A DNA stretch of 12,577 nt from DASZMJ01 sp035551935 (GCA_035551935.1 DASZMJ010000098.1:1-12577); one strand, 5' to 3'; counted from the first letter of the stretch, positions 1 to 8,102 are shown. A program made the numbers and translations. Notes: generated by a model not told the origin, from the letters alone.

Positions 1-11
1 AAGCACAGTTC

Positions 12-800
12 ATGCCAAACATGCTCTTGCAAGTTGATGCTTTCACGAATCGCCCCTTCGGCGGCAACCCGGCGGCGGTCTGCCTGCTGGACGGCCCGGC
101 GGACGAGGGCTGGATGCAGACGGTGGCGATGGAGATGAACCTGTCGGAGACGGCGTTCGTCCACCCCGAGGGCGACGCCCTCCGCCTGCGGTGGTTCACG
201 CCGGCCGTCGAGGTCGACCTCTGCGGCCACGCGACGCTGGCGGCGGCCCACGCCTTGTGGGAGGAGGGCCGCCTCGCCCCCGATCAGACCGCCCGCTTCC
301 TCACCCGGAGCGGCCCGCTCGCCGCGACCCGTCGCGATGCTTGGATCGAGCTCGACTTCCCCGCCGAGCCCGAGGAGCGCTCCGAGGCCGTCCCCGGCCT
401 GGCGCGGGCCTTGGGCGTGACGCCGAAGCACGTCGGCCGCAACCGGCTCGACTACCTCGTCGAGCTCGACTCCGAGGCCGCCGTCCGCGCCGTGGCGCCG
501 GATTTCCGCGCGCTCGCGACGATCCCGACCCGCGGCGTGATCGTGACCGCCCGCGCCGACGGCCCCGAGTTCGACTTCGTCTCCCGCTTCTTCGCCCCCC
601 GCGTCGGCGTCGACGAGGACCCCGTCTGCGGCTCCGCCCACTGCTACCTCGGCCCCTACTGGGCCGACCGCCTCCACAAGCCCGACCTCCTCGCCCACCA
701 GATCTCCCCCCGCACCGGCGTCCTCCGCGTCCGCCCCGCCGGCCGCCGCGTCGCCATCGCCGGCCAGGCCGTCACGGTCCTGCGCGGCACTCTGGTTTGA
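12..800 (+). CDS. PhzF family isomerase/epimerase-like protein
   Basis: A 262-residue protein of the PhzF/diaminopimelate-epimerase fold, close to the usual family length. Seen in the sequence: the N-terminal QVDAFTNRPFGGNPAAV block (residues 7-23), NLSET with the expected catalytic Glu at residue 46, FTPAVEVDLCGHATLA around 62-77, and the C-terminal DPVCGSAHC block (203-211). Family members isomerise small metabolites by acid/base proton transfer; the founding member acts in phenazine synthesis, but no other phenazine gene is present here, so the substrate is unknown. ATG at 12 is chosen; ATG at 21 would also fit the family N-terminus. The frame is open to the window edge, so a further upstream start and the ribosome site cannot be judged. 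It is followed after 6 nt by the WD40-like gene and is probably co-transcribed with it. No signal peptide, so it is likely cytosolic. Confidence 0.93.
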   Translation: MPNMLLQVDAFTNRPFGGNPAAVCLLDGPADEGWMQTVAMEMNLSETAFVHPEGDALRLRWFTPAVEVDLCGHATLAAAHALWEEGRLAPDQTARFLTRSGPLAATRRDAWIELDFPAEPEERSEAVPGLARALGVTPKHVGRNRLDYLVELDSEAAVRAVAPDFRALATIPTRGVIVTARADGPEFDFVSRFFAPRVGVDEDPVCGSAHCYLGPYWADRLHKPDLLAHQISPRTGVLRVRPAGRRVAIAGQAVTVLRGTLV

Positions 801-806
801 TCATCC

Positions 807-2282
807 ATGTCATCTGTCCATTCGCCATCCCTGTTCCGAACCCTCGGCCGGCAACGCGGGACGCTGCTCGCGTTGCTGACGTTCCCGGTCGCGCTCGGCG
901 CCGTCCTCCCGTCCCTGCCGCCGGGCCCGAGGGCGTTGTGGCGGGAAGCCCGGCCGTTATTCGCCGAGCATCAGCTCCTCTTCGCGCCCGACGGCCGCAG
1001 CGTGGTGGTCGGGGAGGGGTCGACGCTGGTCCTCCGCGACGCCGAAACGGGGGCGATCCGGGCCGACCTGCTCCGCGGCCTCGACGTCGCGTCCATCCCG
1101 GGCTTTGATGTCGTCCACGAGCCGAGGTTCTCGCCCGACGGCCGGCACGTCACCGCCGTCGTCGGCCCGGACCAGCCACTCGACGGCCCTTCCGAGTTCA
1201 AGGTCTGGAGCGCCGCCGATGGCGCGATTCGGGCCTCGATCCCGATCGATCGGAACCTCCCCTATACCGTCTCCGTCGACGGCAGCACGCTCGCGATCGC
1301 GGGCCGCGACGGGAAGGTCCGCGTCGTGGACGTCGCCGCGGGGACGGTCCGCGGGCGGTTCTCGGGGGAGGCGCCGATCCGGCTGTCCGACGACGGCCGA
1401 TTCCTCGTCGCGGCCGAGGTCGACACGCACGGCAAGACGGTCTCGGTCTGGGACACGGTCCGGTCCCGACGCCGCGGGATGCTCAACCTCGGCCCGATCG
1501 GCCGGCCCGTCGAGATCGCCCTTGCGCCGGACGGGGGGAAGCTGGGGACTTTTCTCCTGACGAAGCCGACCTACTACGATGTGTCTACCGGGCGCGAGGT
1601 CGACGCGGGGTCCGTCGCCGGGTGGCAGGCCTTCTCGCACTTCATCCCCGGGATCGAGGGCCTCGTACAGCGACGTTTCCAGGGCCGGCCTCCTCTCTTC
1701 CTGGCGCTCACGCCCGGCGGCCGTTTCGCCGCCCTGGGCGAGTCGGTCCCTTCGGATTCGAGGTCCGTTACGAATCTCCGGTGGACGGTCCGGGTCTTCG
1801 AGATGCCGGCGGGTCGCGAGCTGGGCGTCGTACCGGCCGTGGGCGTCTGGACCGGCGCCCTCTCGCCCGACGGCCGGACGCTCGCCCTGCTCTCGTCCCG
1901 GGATCGCCCCCCCAACGTCCTGAAACGCCTCAGGCACCAGGTCGGACTCGACGCCCGGACGGGCACGCGGACGGCCTACGAGGTCGAGGTCTTCGACGTG
2001 CCCTCCCGCCTCCGCCTCGCCTGGTTCGACGTCCCTTCGATCTACCTCGGGGGCCCCGGCCTCCTGATCTCCCCCGACGGCCGGACGCTCGCGATCGACT
2101 CGGCGTCCGGAAGCCCGCCGAGGGGGGAGCACGTCGTCACGCTCTGGGACATCCCCCCCCGCCCCGACCTCGCCCGCGCCGCGACCTTCGCCGCGCCCAC
2201 CACGGCGATCGCGCTGCCGATCGGCCTCGTCCTGGATGCCCGCTCCCGTCGGCGACGACGATCGGCGGCGTCACCGGCTTGA
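807..2282 (+). CDS. WD40-like beta-propeller protein, membrane-anchored or exported
   Basis: A 491-residue protein with an N-terminal hydrophobic segment at about 18-36 after basic residues, acting as a signal or anchor. The rest is a chain of propeller-blade motifs, each with an SPDGR-like turn followed by a V-W/F-D strand: FAPDGRS (59-65), FSPDGRH (108-113) with KVWSAADG, VSVDGS (155), LSDDGR (193-198) with VSVWDT, LAPDGG (239), LTPGGR (301-306) with VRVFEMPAG, LSPDGRTLAL (352-361) with VEVFDV, and ISPDGRTLAI (421-430) with VTLWDI. That makes seven or eight blades, enough for one propeller. The C-terminus has a weakly hydrophobic stretch (about 458-476) and a basic tail RSRRRRR. Such domains are protein-interaction scaffolds; no catalytic motif is visible. 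The start is fixed by ATG 6 nt after the preceding stop, though no clear ribosome site precedes it, so translational coupling is likely. Confidence 0.85.
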   Translation: MSSVHSPSLFRTLGRQRGTLLALLTFPVALGAVLPSLPPGPRALWREARPLFAEHQLLFAPDGRSVVVGEGSTLVLRDAETGAIRADLLRGLDVASIPGFDVVHEPRFSPDGRHVTAVVGPDQPLDGPSEFKVWSAADGAIRASIPIDRNLPYTVSVDGSTLAIAGRDGKVRVVDVAAGTVRGRFSGEAPIRLSDDGRFLVAAEVDTHGKTVSVWDTVRSRRRGMLNLGPIGRPVEIALAPDGGKLGTFLLTKPTYYDVSTGREVDAGSVAGWQAFSHFIPGIEGLVQRRFQGRPPLFLALTPGGRFAALGESVPSDSRSVTNLRWTVRVFEMPAGRELGVVPAVGVWTGALSPDGRTLALLSSRDRPPNVLKRLRHQVGLDARTGTRTAYEVEVFDVPSRLRLAWFDVPSIYLGGPGLLISPDGRTLAIDSASGSPPRGEHVVTLWDIPPRPDLARAATFAAPTTAIALPIGLVLDARSRRRRRSAASPA

Positions 2283-2297
2283 TCTCCTTTCCCGGAA

Positions 2298-2363
2298 GTA
2301 GGGCAGGGCTCGCCCTGCCTCGTCGATTGAAGGCCGGAAGAGGCAGGGCGAGCCCTGCCCTAC
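2298..2363. repeat. REPIN-like double palindrome 1
   Basis: Perfect 24-nt inverted repeat: left arm 2298-2321, right arm 2340-2363, spacer of 18 nt. Each arm is also a palindrome on its own: GGCAGGGC-TC-GCCCTGCC in the left arm and its complement in the right. It begins 15 nt after the WD40-like stop codon and ends 18 nt before the start codon of the next gene. It may therefore protect or end the upstream transcript and sit in the leader of the downstream one. No T-tract follows, so it is not a classic intrinsic terminator. REP-type origin is inferred from its architecture and from two similar elements in this window. Confidence 0.85.
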
Positions 2364-2370
2364 GAAGACT

Positions 2371-2374
2371 GGAG
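2371..2374 (+). promoter_or_regulatory. Ribosome binding site deciding a TTG start
   Basis: GGAG lies 7 nt before TTG at 2382. It supports the non-ATG start of the glycosyltransferase gene and follows closely on the right arm of palindrome 1 (ends 2363), so folding of that arm could affect initiation (inference). Confidence 0.55.
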
Positions 2375-2381
2375 ACCACCC

Positions 2382-4523
2382 TTGGCCCGCAAGCGACGAC
2401 CGAAGGACGAGCCGAAGCCAACCCCGCCGAAGTCGGAGGCGAAGGAAGCTCCGCGCCCGTTCTGGAACACGCCGAGGCTCGCGATGGCGGTGGGGGTGAT
2501 CTTGGCGGTGCACTGGGCGCTGGCGGTCCAGAGTTTGACGAGGGAGAACCCGACGGTCGACGAGGTGGTGCACCTGCCGGCGGGGGTGTCGTACTGGCAG
2601 AAGGGGACGTTCCGGCTCTATGCGCACAACCCGCCGCTCATCAAGCTCGTCGCGGCGTTGCCGGTGGTGCTCGCGGGGCCGAACATGGCGAAGATCTATG
2701 CGGGATCGGAGTGGGCAACGAACAACAAGGCGGGGGTGGCGCACGAGTTTGCTTATGAGAATGCATTCCAGTATTTCGAGCTGTTCACGAGGGCGCGGGT
2801 GGTGATGCCGGCGTTCTCGGTGCTCGGGGGATGGCTCGTGTTCGTGTGGTCGAGGCGGTTGTACGGGGACTGGGGGGGGGGGCTGAGCCTGATGCTCTGG
2901 GCGTTCTGCCCGAACGTGCTGGCGCACGCGCGATTGATCACGACCGACGTGGGGGCCACCGTCCTCGGCTTCGGGGCGACGTTCCTGTTCTGGAGATACT
3001 TGCACAAGCCAACCTGGGGGCGGGCGGCGCTGGCCGGGCTGGCGCTCGGCGTGGCGGAATTGGCGAAGTTCAGCATGCTGTTGCTGTACGGGTTGTGGCC
3101 GCTGATGTGGCTGGTGCATTCGGCGCTCGTCGTGAAGTCGGCACGGGGGATTCCACGGGCGATCGCGCAGGGCGTCCTGATCGTGGCGATCAGCGTCCTG
3201 ACGATCGACGCGGGGTATGGGTTCGAGGGCGTTGGTCGGCCGCTCGGGGGCAAGGATTTCGAGTTCGTCAGCGCGAGCCTAACGCGGCCCGAGGAGCGCG
3301 GGGGCGAAGTCGGCTTTGGGGCGGACAGGCTGCTTCGGCTGGCGCGGACGCATCGGGTCAACCGGTTCCGGGGCACGGCGCTCGAAAGGCTGCCGGCGCC
3401 GCTGCCGAAGTGGTATCTCCTCGGCTTCGACGAGCAGAAGATCGAGTCGGAGGGCATCCCCAAGATCTGGGGCTGGCGATCCGGCAGTGGCCCCCGGCCC
3501 GGCCCCGATGAGATCACGGGCTATTCGGTCTATCTCAACGGCGAGCTGCGCGACTCCGGCTGGTGGTACTACTACCTCGCGGCGCTCGCCCACAAGGTGC
3601 CGGAGGGGACGTGGTGGATCGTGTCTCTGTCCTTCGTCATTTTGCTCATTCAGGAACGATCGAGGGCGGCGTGGGCCGACGAGGTCATCCTCCTGATGGT
3701 GCCGGCGACGGTGCTGGGGGTGATGAGCTTCGCCACGGACATCAACCTGGGCTTGCGCTATGTCTTGCCGATCTTCCCGTACATGGCCGTGTTCGCGGGG
3801 AAGGTGGCCCCGTGGGCGCTGGAGGGAGAGGCTCCCGAGACGGCCGAACAGAAATGGGGACAGGCACCTCGAAGACTCGGAGCCAGTCCCCATTTCGTTC
3901 GGCCGTCTCGGATCAAGGTGGGAGTCGTTGCGGCTTGCCTGGGGATGACGGTGGCGTCGACGCTCTCGATCCATCCCCATTACCTGGCGTATTTCAACAC
4001 CATCTCCGGCGGGCCGTCGCGACGGCCGCCGAGGCTGATCGACAGCAACCTCGACTGGGGCCAGGACCTCGTCGAGCTGCGCGAATGGGTGCGCGAGCAT
4101 GCCCCGAAGGAGCCGATCGGCCTGGCGTACTTCGGCCAGATCAACCCGGCGATCTTCGCCTTGAGGGGCGACGACTTCGAGTGGTTCCTGCCGCCGCCGC
4201 TGCCGGACACGATGCGGCGGTTGCCGAGGTCGGCGGGCATCGACAAGCCGCCGAGGCCGGGTTTGTACGCGGTGAGCGTCTCGCTGGAGCAGGGCCTGAA
4301 GTGGGCGGTCTACGACCGCACGAGCTGGGCGCCGTTCGCGGCCGAGCGGGGGGCCTATCGGTACTTCCAGAAGCTGGAGCCGATCGACCGGGTCGGGATC
4401 GGGCACTCGATCCTGATCTACCGGATCACCGACGAGGACGCGCGGTGGTTGGCGGCGTTGTTCTGGAGGCCAGCGGTGGCCGATTCGGTGCCGAGGCCGG
4501 CCAAAGTGGCGGACGCGAACTAG
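2382..4523 (+). CDS. GT39-type membrane glycosyltransferase (ArnT/PMT-like)
   Basis: A 713-residue polytopic membrane protein with roughly 11 hydrophobic segments, for example 32-51, 84-99, 138-157, 187-206, 231-250, 259-277, 410-424, 434-451 and 511-530. The Asp-Glu pair in NPTVDEVVH (60-61), in the first external loop, matches the catalytic acidic motif of GT-C enzymes that use polyprenyl-phosphate sugars. The downstream signature HPHYLAYFNTISGGP (531-545) followed by DSNLDWGQDL (554-563) is typical of this family as I know it in planctomycetes. Expected role: sugar transfer onto lipid or protein on the outer face of the membrane; donor and acceptor are unknown. The start is TTG at 2382, supported by GGAG at 2371-2374; the next in-frame Met is residue 35, inside the first membrane helix. 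Oddities: a run of 11 G at 2872-2882, and an inverted repeat encoding residues 486-510. Confidence 0.85.
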   Translation: MARKRRPKDEPKPTPPKSEAKEAPRPFWNTPRLAMAVGVILAVHWALAVQSLTRENPTVDEVVHLPAGVSYWQKGTFRLYAHNPPLIKLVAALPVVLAGPNMAKIYAGSEWATNNKAGVAHEFAYENAFQYFELFTRARVVMPAFSVLGGWLVFVWSRRLYGDWGGGLSLMLWAFCPNVLAHARLITTDVGATVLGFGATFLFWRYLHKPTWGRAALAGLALGVAELAKFSMLLLYGLWPLMWLVHSALVVKSARGIPRAIAQGVLIVAISVLTIDAGYGFEGVGRPLGGKDFEFVSASLTRPEERGGEVGFGADRLLRLARTHRVNRFRGTALERLPAPLPKWYLLGFDEQKIESEGIPKIWGWRSGSGPRPGPDEITGYSVYLNGELRDSGWWYYYLAALAHKVPEGTWWIVSLSFVILLIQERSRAAWADEVILLMVPATVLGVMSFATDINLGLRYVLPIFPYMAVFAGKVAPWALEGEAPETAEQKWGQAPRRLGASPHFVRPSRIKVGVVAACLGMTVASTLSIHPHYLAYFNTISGGPSRRPPRLIDSNLDWGQDLVELREWVREHAPKEPIGLAYFGQINPAIFALRGDDFEWFLPPPLPDTMRRLPRSAGIDKPPRPGLYAVSVSLEQGLKWAVYDRTSWAPFAAERGAYRYFQKLEPIDRVGIGHSILIYRITDEDARWLAALFWRPAVADSVPRPAKVADAN
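3837..3909. repeat. Palindromic element inside the glycosyltransferase gene
   Basis: Left arm 3837-3861 (25 nt) and right arm 3886-3909 (24 nt) are reverse complements apart from one inserted base. The stem continues inward through GGC/GCC and CC/GG pairs, with two A-A mismatches, to a loop of about 10 nt at 3869-3878. It is read through in frame and encodes residues 486-510 (including KWGQAPRRLGASPHF) in a loop between two membrane segments. The GGGGACAGGCACCT core resembles dispersed repeats I recall from planctomycete genomes (not verified). It is distinct in sequence from the three intergenic elements. Confidence 0.85.
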
Positions 4524-4573
4524 AATCCCTTCGGAGGGTGATTGCACGCGAGAATCACGGGGGCGGCTCGGCC

Positions 4574-4969
4574 ATGCGGATCTTGATCGTGGACGACAGT
4601 AAGGCGGCCTCGTTGGCGTTGCGGCGGCTACTCGAGGAGCAGGCGCACGAGGTCGCCGCCGCAGCCGACGGCGAGGAGGCCTGGCAACACCTGAAACTCC
4701 AGCCGGACCCCGAGCGGCTGATCATCTCCGACTGGGTCATGCCCCGGCTCGACGGCCCCGACCTCTGCCGCCGCATCCGGGCCGCGGGCGATGCCCCTTA
4801 CATCTACTTCATCCTCTTGACCTATAAGGACTTGCGCAAAGACCGCCTGCTCGGCCTCGAGGCCGGCGCCGACGACTTCCTGGTCAAGCCCGTCGACGGC
4901 TACGAGCTGTCCGTCGCCCTCGGCCGCGCCGGTCGCATCCTCCACGCCCAGGCGGCGGGGAAGTGCTGA
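4574..4969 (+). CDS. Stand-alone CheY-like response regulator receiver
   Basis: A 131-residue single receiver domain. Key residues are visible: the acidic pair Asp7/Asp8 (ILIVDDS), phosphoacceptor Asp53 (ISDWVMPRLDG), Thr83 (FILLTYK) and Lys105 (FLVKPVD). The SDWxMPxLDGxxLCRRIR and YIYFILLT wording resembles receivers found at the N-terminus of diguanylate cyclases and PP2C-type phosphatases. Here the protein stops about 15 residues after the last helix, so no output domain is attached. It likely works by binding a partner protein once phosphorylated. No histidine kinase lies in the window. The ATG is 50 nt after the glycosyltransferase stop. A weak G-rich stretch at 4558-4563 may serve as ribosome site; an ATT at 4541 after GGAGGG is in frame but less likely. 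Confidence 0.92.
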   Translation: MRILIVDDSKAASLALRRLLEEQAHEVAAAADGEEAWQHLKLQPDPERLIISDWVMPRLDGPDLCRRIRAAGDAPYIYFILLTYKDLRKDRLLGLEAGADDFLVKPVDGYELSVALGRAGRILHAQAAGKC

Positions 4970-5069
4970 TCCGTCGCTCCGTCGGACGGCACTCCCCCCT
5001 GGCATTCCGGCCCCGCGTCGCCGACCATATCCCCGACGTTCCGGCAACGAACTCGGGGGAGGACGCGAC

Positions 5070-6797
5070 ATGCGGCGAACCATTCCGACCGTCGGTGCGA
5101 CGGCGATCATCCTCGGCACGCTGGCGATCCCCGCGATCGCGCAGGAATCGACCGAGGTGCCGAAGGGAGAGGTTCAGAAGTACTCGTTTGAGAACAGCAA
5201 GGTCTTCCCGGGCACGGTGCGGGACTACTGGATCTACGTGCCGAAGTCGTACGACCCGGCGCAGCCGGCGTGCCTGTACGTCAACCAGGACGGCATCCAG
5301 TACAAGGCGCCGGCGGTCTTCGACGAGCTGATCGCGAAGAAGGAGATGCCGGTGACGATCGGCGTCTTCGTGACGCCCGGCCGCGTCAAGGCGCCCGACG
5401 GCGAGGCGCTCGACCGCTTCAACCGGAGCTATGAGTACGACGGCCTCGGCGACAACTACGCGCGGTTCCTGATCGACGAATTGCTGCCCGAGGTCGAGAC
5501 GAAGAAGACGGCCGACGGCCGGCCGATCCACCTCTCGAAGGACGGCAACGACCGCGCCATCGGCGGGGCCAGCAGCGGCGCGATCTGCGCGTTCAACGCG
5601 GCGTGGGAGCGGCCCGACTCGTTCCGCCGCGTCTTCAGCGCCATCGGCACCTACGTCGGCCTCCGCGGCGCCAACGACTTCCCCACGCTCATCCGCAAGA
5701 CCGAGCCGAAGCCGCTCCGCGTCTTCCTCCAGGATGGCAGCAACGACCTGAACATCTACGGCGGCGACTGGTGGATGGCGAACCAGGAGATGGAGCGCGC
5801 CCTGACCTTCGCCGGCTACGAGGTGAACCACGACTGGGGCACCGGAGGCCACTCCGGCGAGCACGCCACCCGGATCTTCGCCGACGCCATGCGATGGCTC
5901 TGGAAAGGGTGGCCCGAGCCCATCAAGGTCGGCCTCGGCTCGCCCCAGTTGAAGGAGGTCCTCGAGCCCGGCGCCGGCTGGGAGCTCGTCGCCGACGGCT
6001 ACAAGTTCACCGAAGGCCCCGCGGCCAACGACAAGGGCGAGGTCTATTTCAACGACATTCCCAATGATAAAACGTATAAAATCGATCGCGACGGCAAGGT
6101 CTCGACGTTCCTCAGCGACTCGAAGCGCGCCAATGGCCAGGCCTTCGGGCCCGACGGCCGGCTCTATGCCGTCGCCGGCGTCGAGGGGCAGGTCCTATCG
6201 TACGACGCCGACGGCAAGGCGAAGGTCGTCGCCGACGGCATCCGCGGCAACGACCTGGTCGTGCGCCACGACGGCACCATCTTCGTCACCGAGCCGAACA
6301 TGGGCCAGCCCGGGGGCAGCCGCGTCTGGGCGATCCGTCCGGACGGCTCGAAGTCCGTCGTCGACACCGGCCTCGGCTTCGCCAACGGGATCGCCCTCGC
6401 GCCCGACCAGACCCTCCTGTATGTCGCCGACTTCCGCTCGCACTGGGTCTACAGTTACCAGGCCCAGCCGGACGGCTCGTTGAAGCACAAGCAGAAGTAC
6501 GATCACCTCCACGTCCCCGACATCGCCGACGACGCCGGCGCCGACGGGATGCGCACCGACCGCGACGGCCGGCTCTGGGTCGCGACGCGGCTGGGCCTCC
6601 AGGTCTGCGACCAGGCCGGCCGCGTGAATTGCATCATCCCCACGCCCAATGGCCGCGTCGCCAACCTCTGCTTCGGCGGCCCCGACTCTCGCACCCTCTT
6701 CGCCACCTGCGGTGACCGCGTCTACAAGCGCCCGGTCAAGGTCCGGGGCGCCAACTCCTACCAGGAGCCGATCAAGCCCCCCGCGCCCCGCCTCTGA
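5070..6797 (+). CDS. Secreted esterase / SMP-30-gluconolactonase fusion
   Basis: A 575-residue exported protein. Residues 1-24 form a signal peptide ending AIA before Gln25. Residues about 35-285 are an alpha/beta-hydrolase of the Fes/esterase-D type: nucleophile Ser168 in GGASSG (165-170), acid Asp222 or Asp226 in QDGSND, and His261 in GGHSGEH. Residues about 300-555 are an SMP-30/gluconolactonase six-bladed propeller, with the three expected metal ligands Glu315 (FTEGP), Asn439 (FANGIAL) and Asp492 (DGMRTDRDGRLW). Both active sites look intact. The natural inference is sequential attack on ester-linked and lactone forms of sugar derivatives outside the cytoplasm; the true substrate is unknown. 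The start is well fixed by GGGGGAGG at 5055-5062, 7 nt before ATG. It sits 100 nt after the receiver gene, with nothing recognisable in that gap, and ends before palindrome 2. Confidence 0.9.
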   Translation: MRRTIPTVGATAIILGTLAIPAIAQESTEVPKGEVQKYSFENSKVFPGTVRDYWIYVPKSYDPAQPACLYVNQDGIQYKAPAVFDELIAKKEMPVTIGVFVTPGRVKAPDGEALDRFNRSYEYDGLGDNYARFLIDELLPEVETKKTADGRPIHLSKDGNDRAIGGASSGAICAFNAAWERPDSFRRVFSAIGTYVGLRGANDFPTLIRKTEPKPLRVFLQDGSNDLNIYGGDWWMANQEMERALTFAGYEVNHDWGTGGHSGEHATRIFADAMRWLWKGWPEPIKVGLGSPQLKEVLEPGAGWELVADGYKFTEGPAANDKGEVYFNDIPNDKTYKIDRDGKVSTFLSDSKRANGQAFGPDGRLYAVAGVEGQVLSYDADGKAKVVADGIRGNDLVVRHDGTIFVTEPNMGQPGGSRVWAIRPDGSKSVVDTGLGFANGIALAPDQTLLYVADFRSHWVYSYQAQPDGSLKHKQKYDHLHVPDIADDAGADGMRTDRDGRLWVATRLGLQVCDQAGRVNCIIPTPNGRVANLCFGGPDSRTLFATCGDRVYKRPVKVRGANSYQEPIKPPAPRL

Positions 6798-6846
6798 CAT
6801 CGGATCGCCCGAAGGGGGCCCGACGACTCTGATACGGTCCGTCGTG

Positions 6847-6910
6847 GGGTGGCACGCCCTGCGAGGGCGTGGCCGGGCCGCGGACCACGCCCTCGCAGGG
6901 CGTGCCACCC
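6847..6910. repeat. REPIN-like double palindrome 2, between convergent genes
   Basis: Perfect 26-nt inverted repeat: left arm 6847-6872, right arm 6885-6910, with a 12-nt G+C-rich spacer. Each arm also holds a palindrome, CACGCCCT-GCG-AGGGCGTG on the left and its complement on the right. It lies alone in the 135-nt gap between the convergent stop codons of the esterase fusion (6797) and the cysteine desulfurase (6933). It is therefore placed to block or end transcription from both sides, although no T-tract is present on either side. Confidence 0.87.
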
Positions 6911-6932
6911 ACCGCGGCCCGTCTTGAGGTCG

Positions 6933-8102
6933 TCAGGCCCCTTTGCCGGCCAAACGCCGCAAGCGCGACACGGCGTCGACGACGGCGGCGGCGGCGAAGT
7001 CGATCTCCTCCGCGGTGGTGAACCGGCCGAGGCCGAAGCGGAGGCTGGAGCGGGAGAGGTCCTCGGAGCGGCCGAGGGCGCGGAGGACGTGGCTGGGCTC
7101 GGGCTCGGCGGAGGAGCAGGCGGCGCCGGAGCTGACGGCGACGTCGCGCAAGGTCATCAGGAGACCTTCGCCATCCACATCCATAAAACTTAAATTCAGA
7201 TTGCCGGGGAGGCGGAGGGTCGGGTGGCCGTTGAGGAGGACGCCGTCGAGGCGGTCGAGGATCCGGGAGTGGAGGCGTTCGCGGAAGGAGAGCAGGCGCG
7301 GGGCCTCGTCGGGGCGCTCGCGGTCGGCGAGCTCGGCCGCAAGGCCGAGGCCGACGACGAGGGGGATGGCGACCGTGCCGCTCCGCAGGCCGCGCTCGTG
7401 GCCGCCGCCGTCGAAGAGGGGAGCGACCCGCACCGGACGGTCGCGGCGGCGGACGAAGAGGGCGCCGATGCCCTTGGGGCCGTAGAATTTGTGGGCGGAG
7501 AGGCTGAGCAGGTCGATGCCGTCGTCATCCACCTTCAACGGGACCTTGCCGACGGCCTGGGTGGCGTCGGTGTGGAAGACGACGCCACGGTCGCGGCAGA
7601 GCCGGCCGATGGCGCCGACGGGGTTCAACGTGCCGACCTCGTTGTTCGCGGCCATGACCGAGACGAGGACGGTGCGGTCGTTGATCGCGGCGGCGATCGA
7701 TTCGGGGTCGATGAACCCATGAGCGTTCGGGGGGATGATCGTGAGCGACCACCCTTCGCGGGCGAGTCGTCGGAGCGGGTCGAGCACGGCGCGATGCTCG
7801 GTCGCGGCCGTGATGACGTGGTTGCCTCGCTCACGTAAAGAAATCAAGGCCCCTTTGAGGGCGAGGTTGTTCGACTCGGTGGCGCCGGAGGTGAAGACGA
7901 CCTCGCGCGGGTCGGCGCCGAGGAGAGCAGCAACCTGCGCGCGGGCCGTGTCGACGGCCTCCTCGGCGTGCCAGCCGAAGGCGTGGCCGACGCTGGCGGC
8001 GTTGCCGTAGTGGGTCGTGAAGAAGGGGAGCATCGCCTCGACCACGCGCGGGTCGACGCGGGTCGTGGCGTGGTTGTCGAGGTAGACGGGCAGGTTCAGC
8101 AC
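6933..8102 (-). CDS. Cysteine desulfurase, IscS/NifS type (group I)
   Basis: A 389-residue PLP enzyme that removes sulfur from L-cysteine for Fe-S clusters or thio-modification. Visible landmarks: VYLDNHATTRVDPRV (6-20), SGATESNN (72-79), His103 (TEHRAVL), Asp179 and Gln182 (HTDATQAVGK) that contact PLP, the Schiff-base Lys205 (SAHKFYGPKGIG) and the active-site Cys329 in SSGAACSSAEPEPSHVL. Positions and loop wording match the IscS-like group with a long mobile Cys loop. The chosen start is GTG at 8102, giving an N-terminus MLNLPVYLDN of normal length; no in-frame ATG exists until the repeat-derived region upstream, and the ribosome site is weak. No IscU, IscR or NifU partner is present in the window. 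It is convergent with the esterase fusion. Confidence 0.93.
   Translation of the reverse strand: MLNLPVYLDNHATTRVDPRVVEAMLPFFTTHYGNAASVGHAFGWHAEEAVDTARAQVAALLGADPREVVFTSGATESNNLALKGALISLRERGNHVITAATEHRAVLDPLRRLAREGWSLTIIPPNAHGFIDPESIAAAINDRTVLVSVMAANNEVGTLNPVGAIGRLCRDRGVVFHTDATQAVGKVPLKVDDDGIDLLSLSAHKFYGPKGIGALFVRRRDRPVRVAPLFDGGGHERGLRSGTVAIPLVVGLGLAAELADRERPDEAPRLLSFRERLHSRILDRLDGVLLNGHPTLRLPGNLNLSFMDVDGEGLLMTLRDVAVSSGAACSSAEPEPSHVLRALGRSEDLSRSSLRFGLGRFTTAEEIDFAAAAVVDAVSRLRRLAGKGA

Noticed and set aside
12..800. Phenazine biosynthesis gene cluster
   Set aside because: Only a PhzF-family member is present; family members occur widely outside phenazine producers and no other phz gene is near.
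957..2132. Long minus-strand open frame of 391 codons opposite the WD40-like gene
   Set aside because: Arg/Asp/Pro-rich shadow of a high-GC gene with no recognisable domain; the plus-strand frame has clear propeller motifs.
3279..4547. Long minus-strand open frame of 422 codons opposite the glycosyltransferase
   Set aside because: Composition is typical of an antisense shadow, with no motif, and it spans the well-supported glycosyltransferase frame.
3563..4573. Upstream extension of the receiver gene into the glycosyltransferase
   Set aside because: The frame is open by chance; the receiver domain is complete from the ATG at 4574 and the upstream peptide is Gly/Arg-rich noise.
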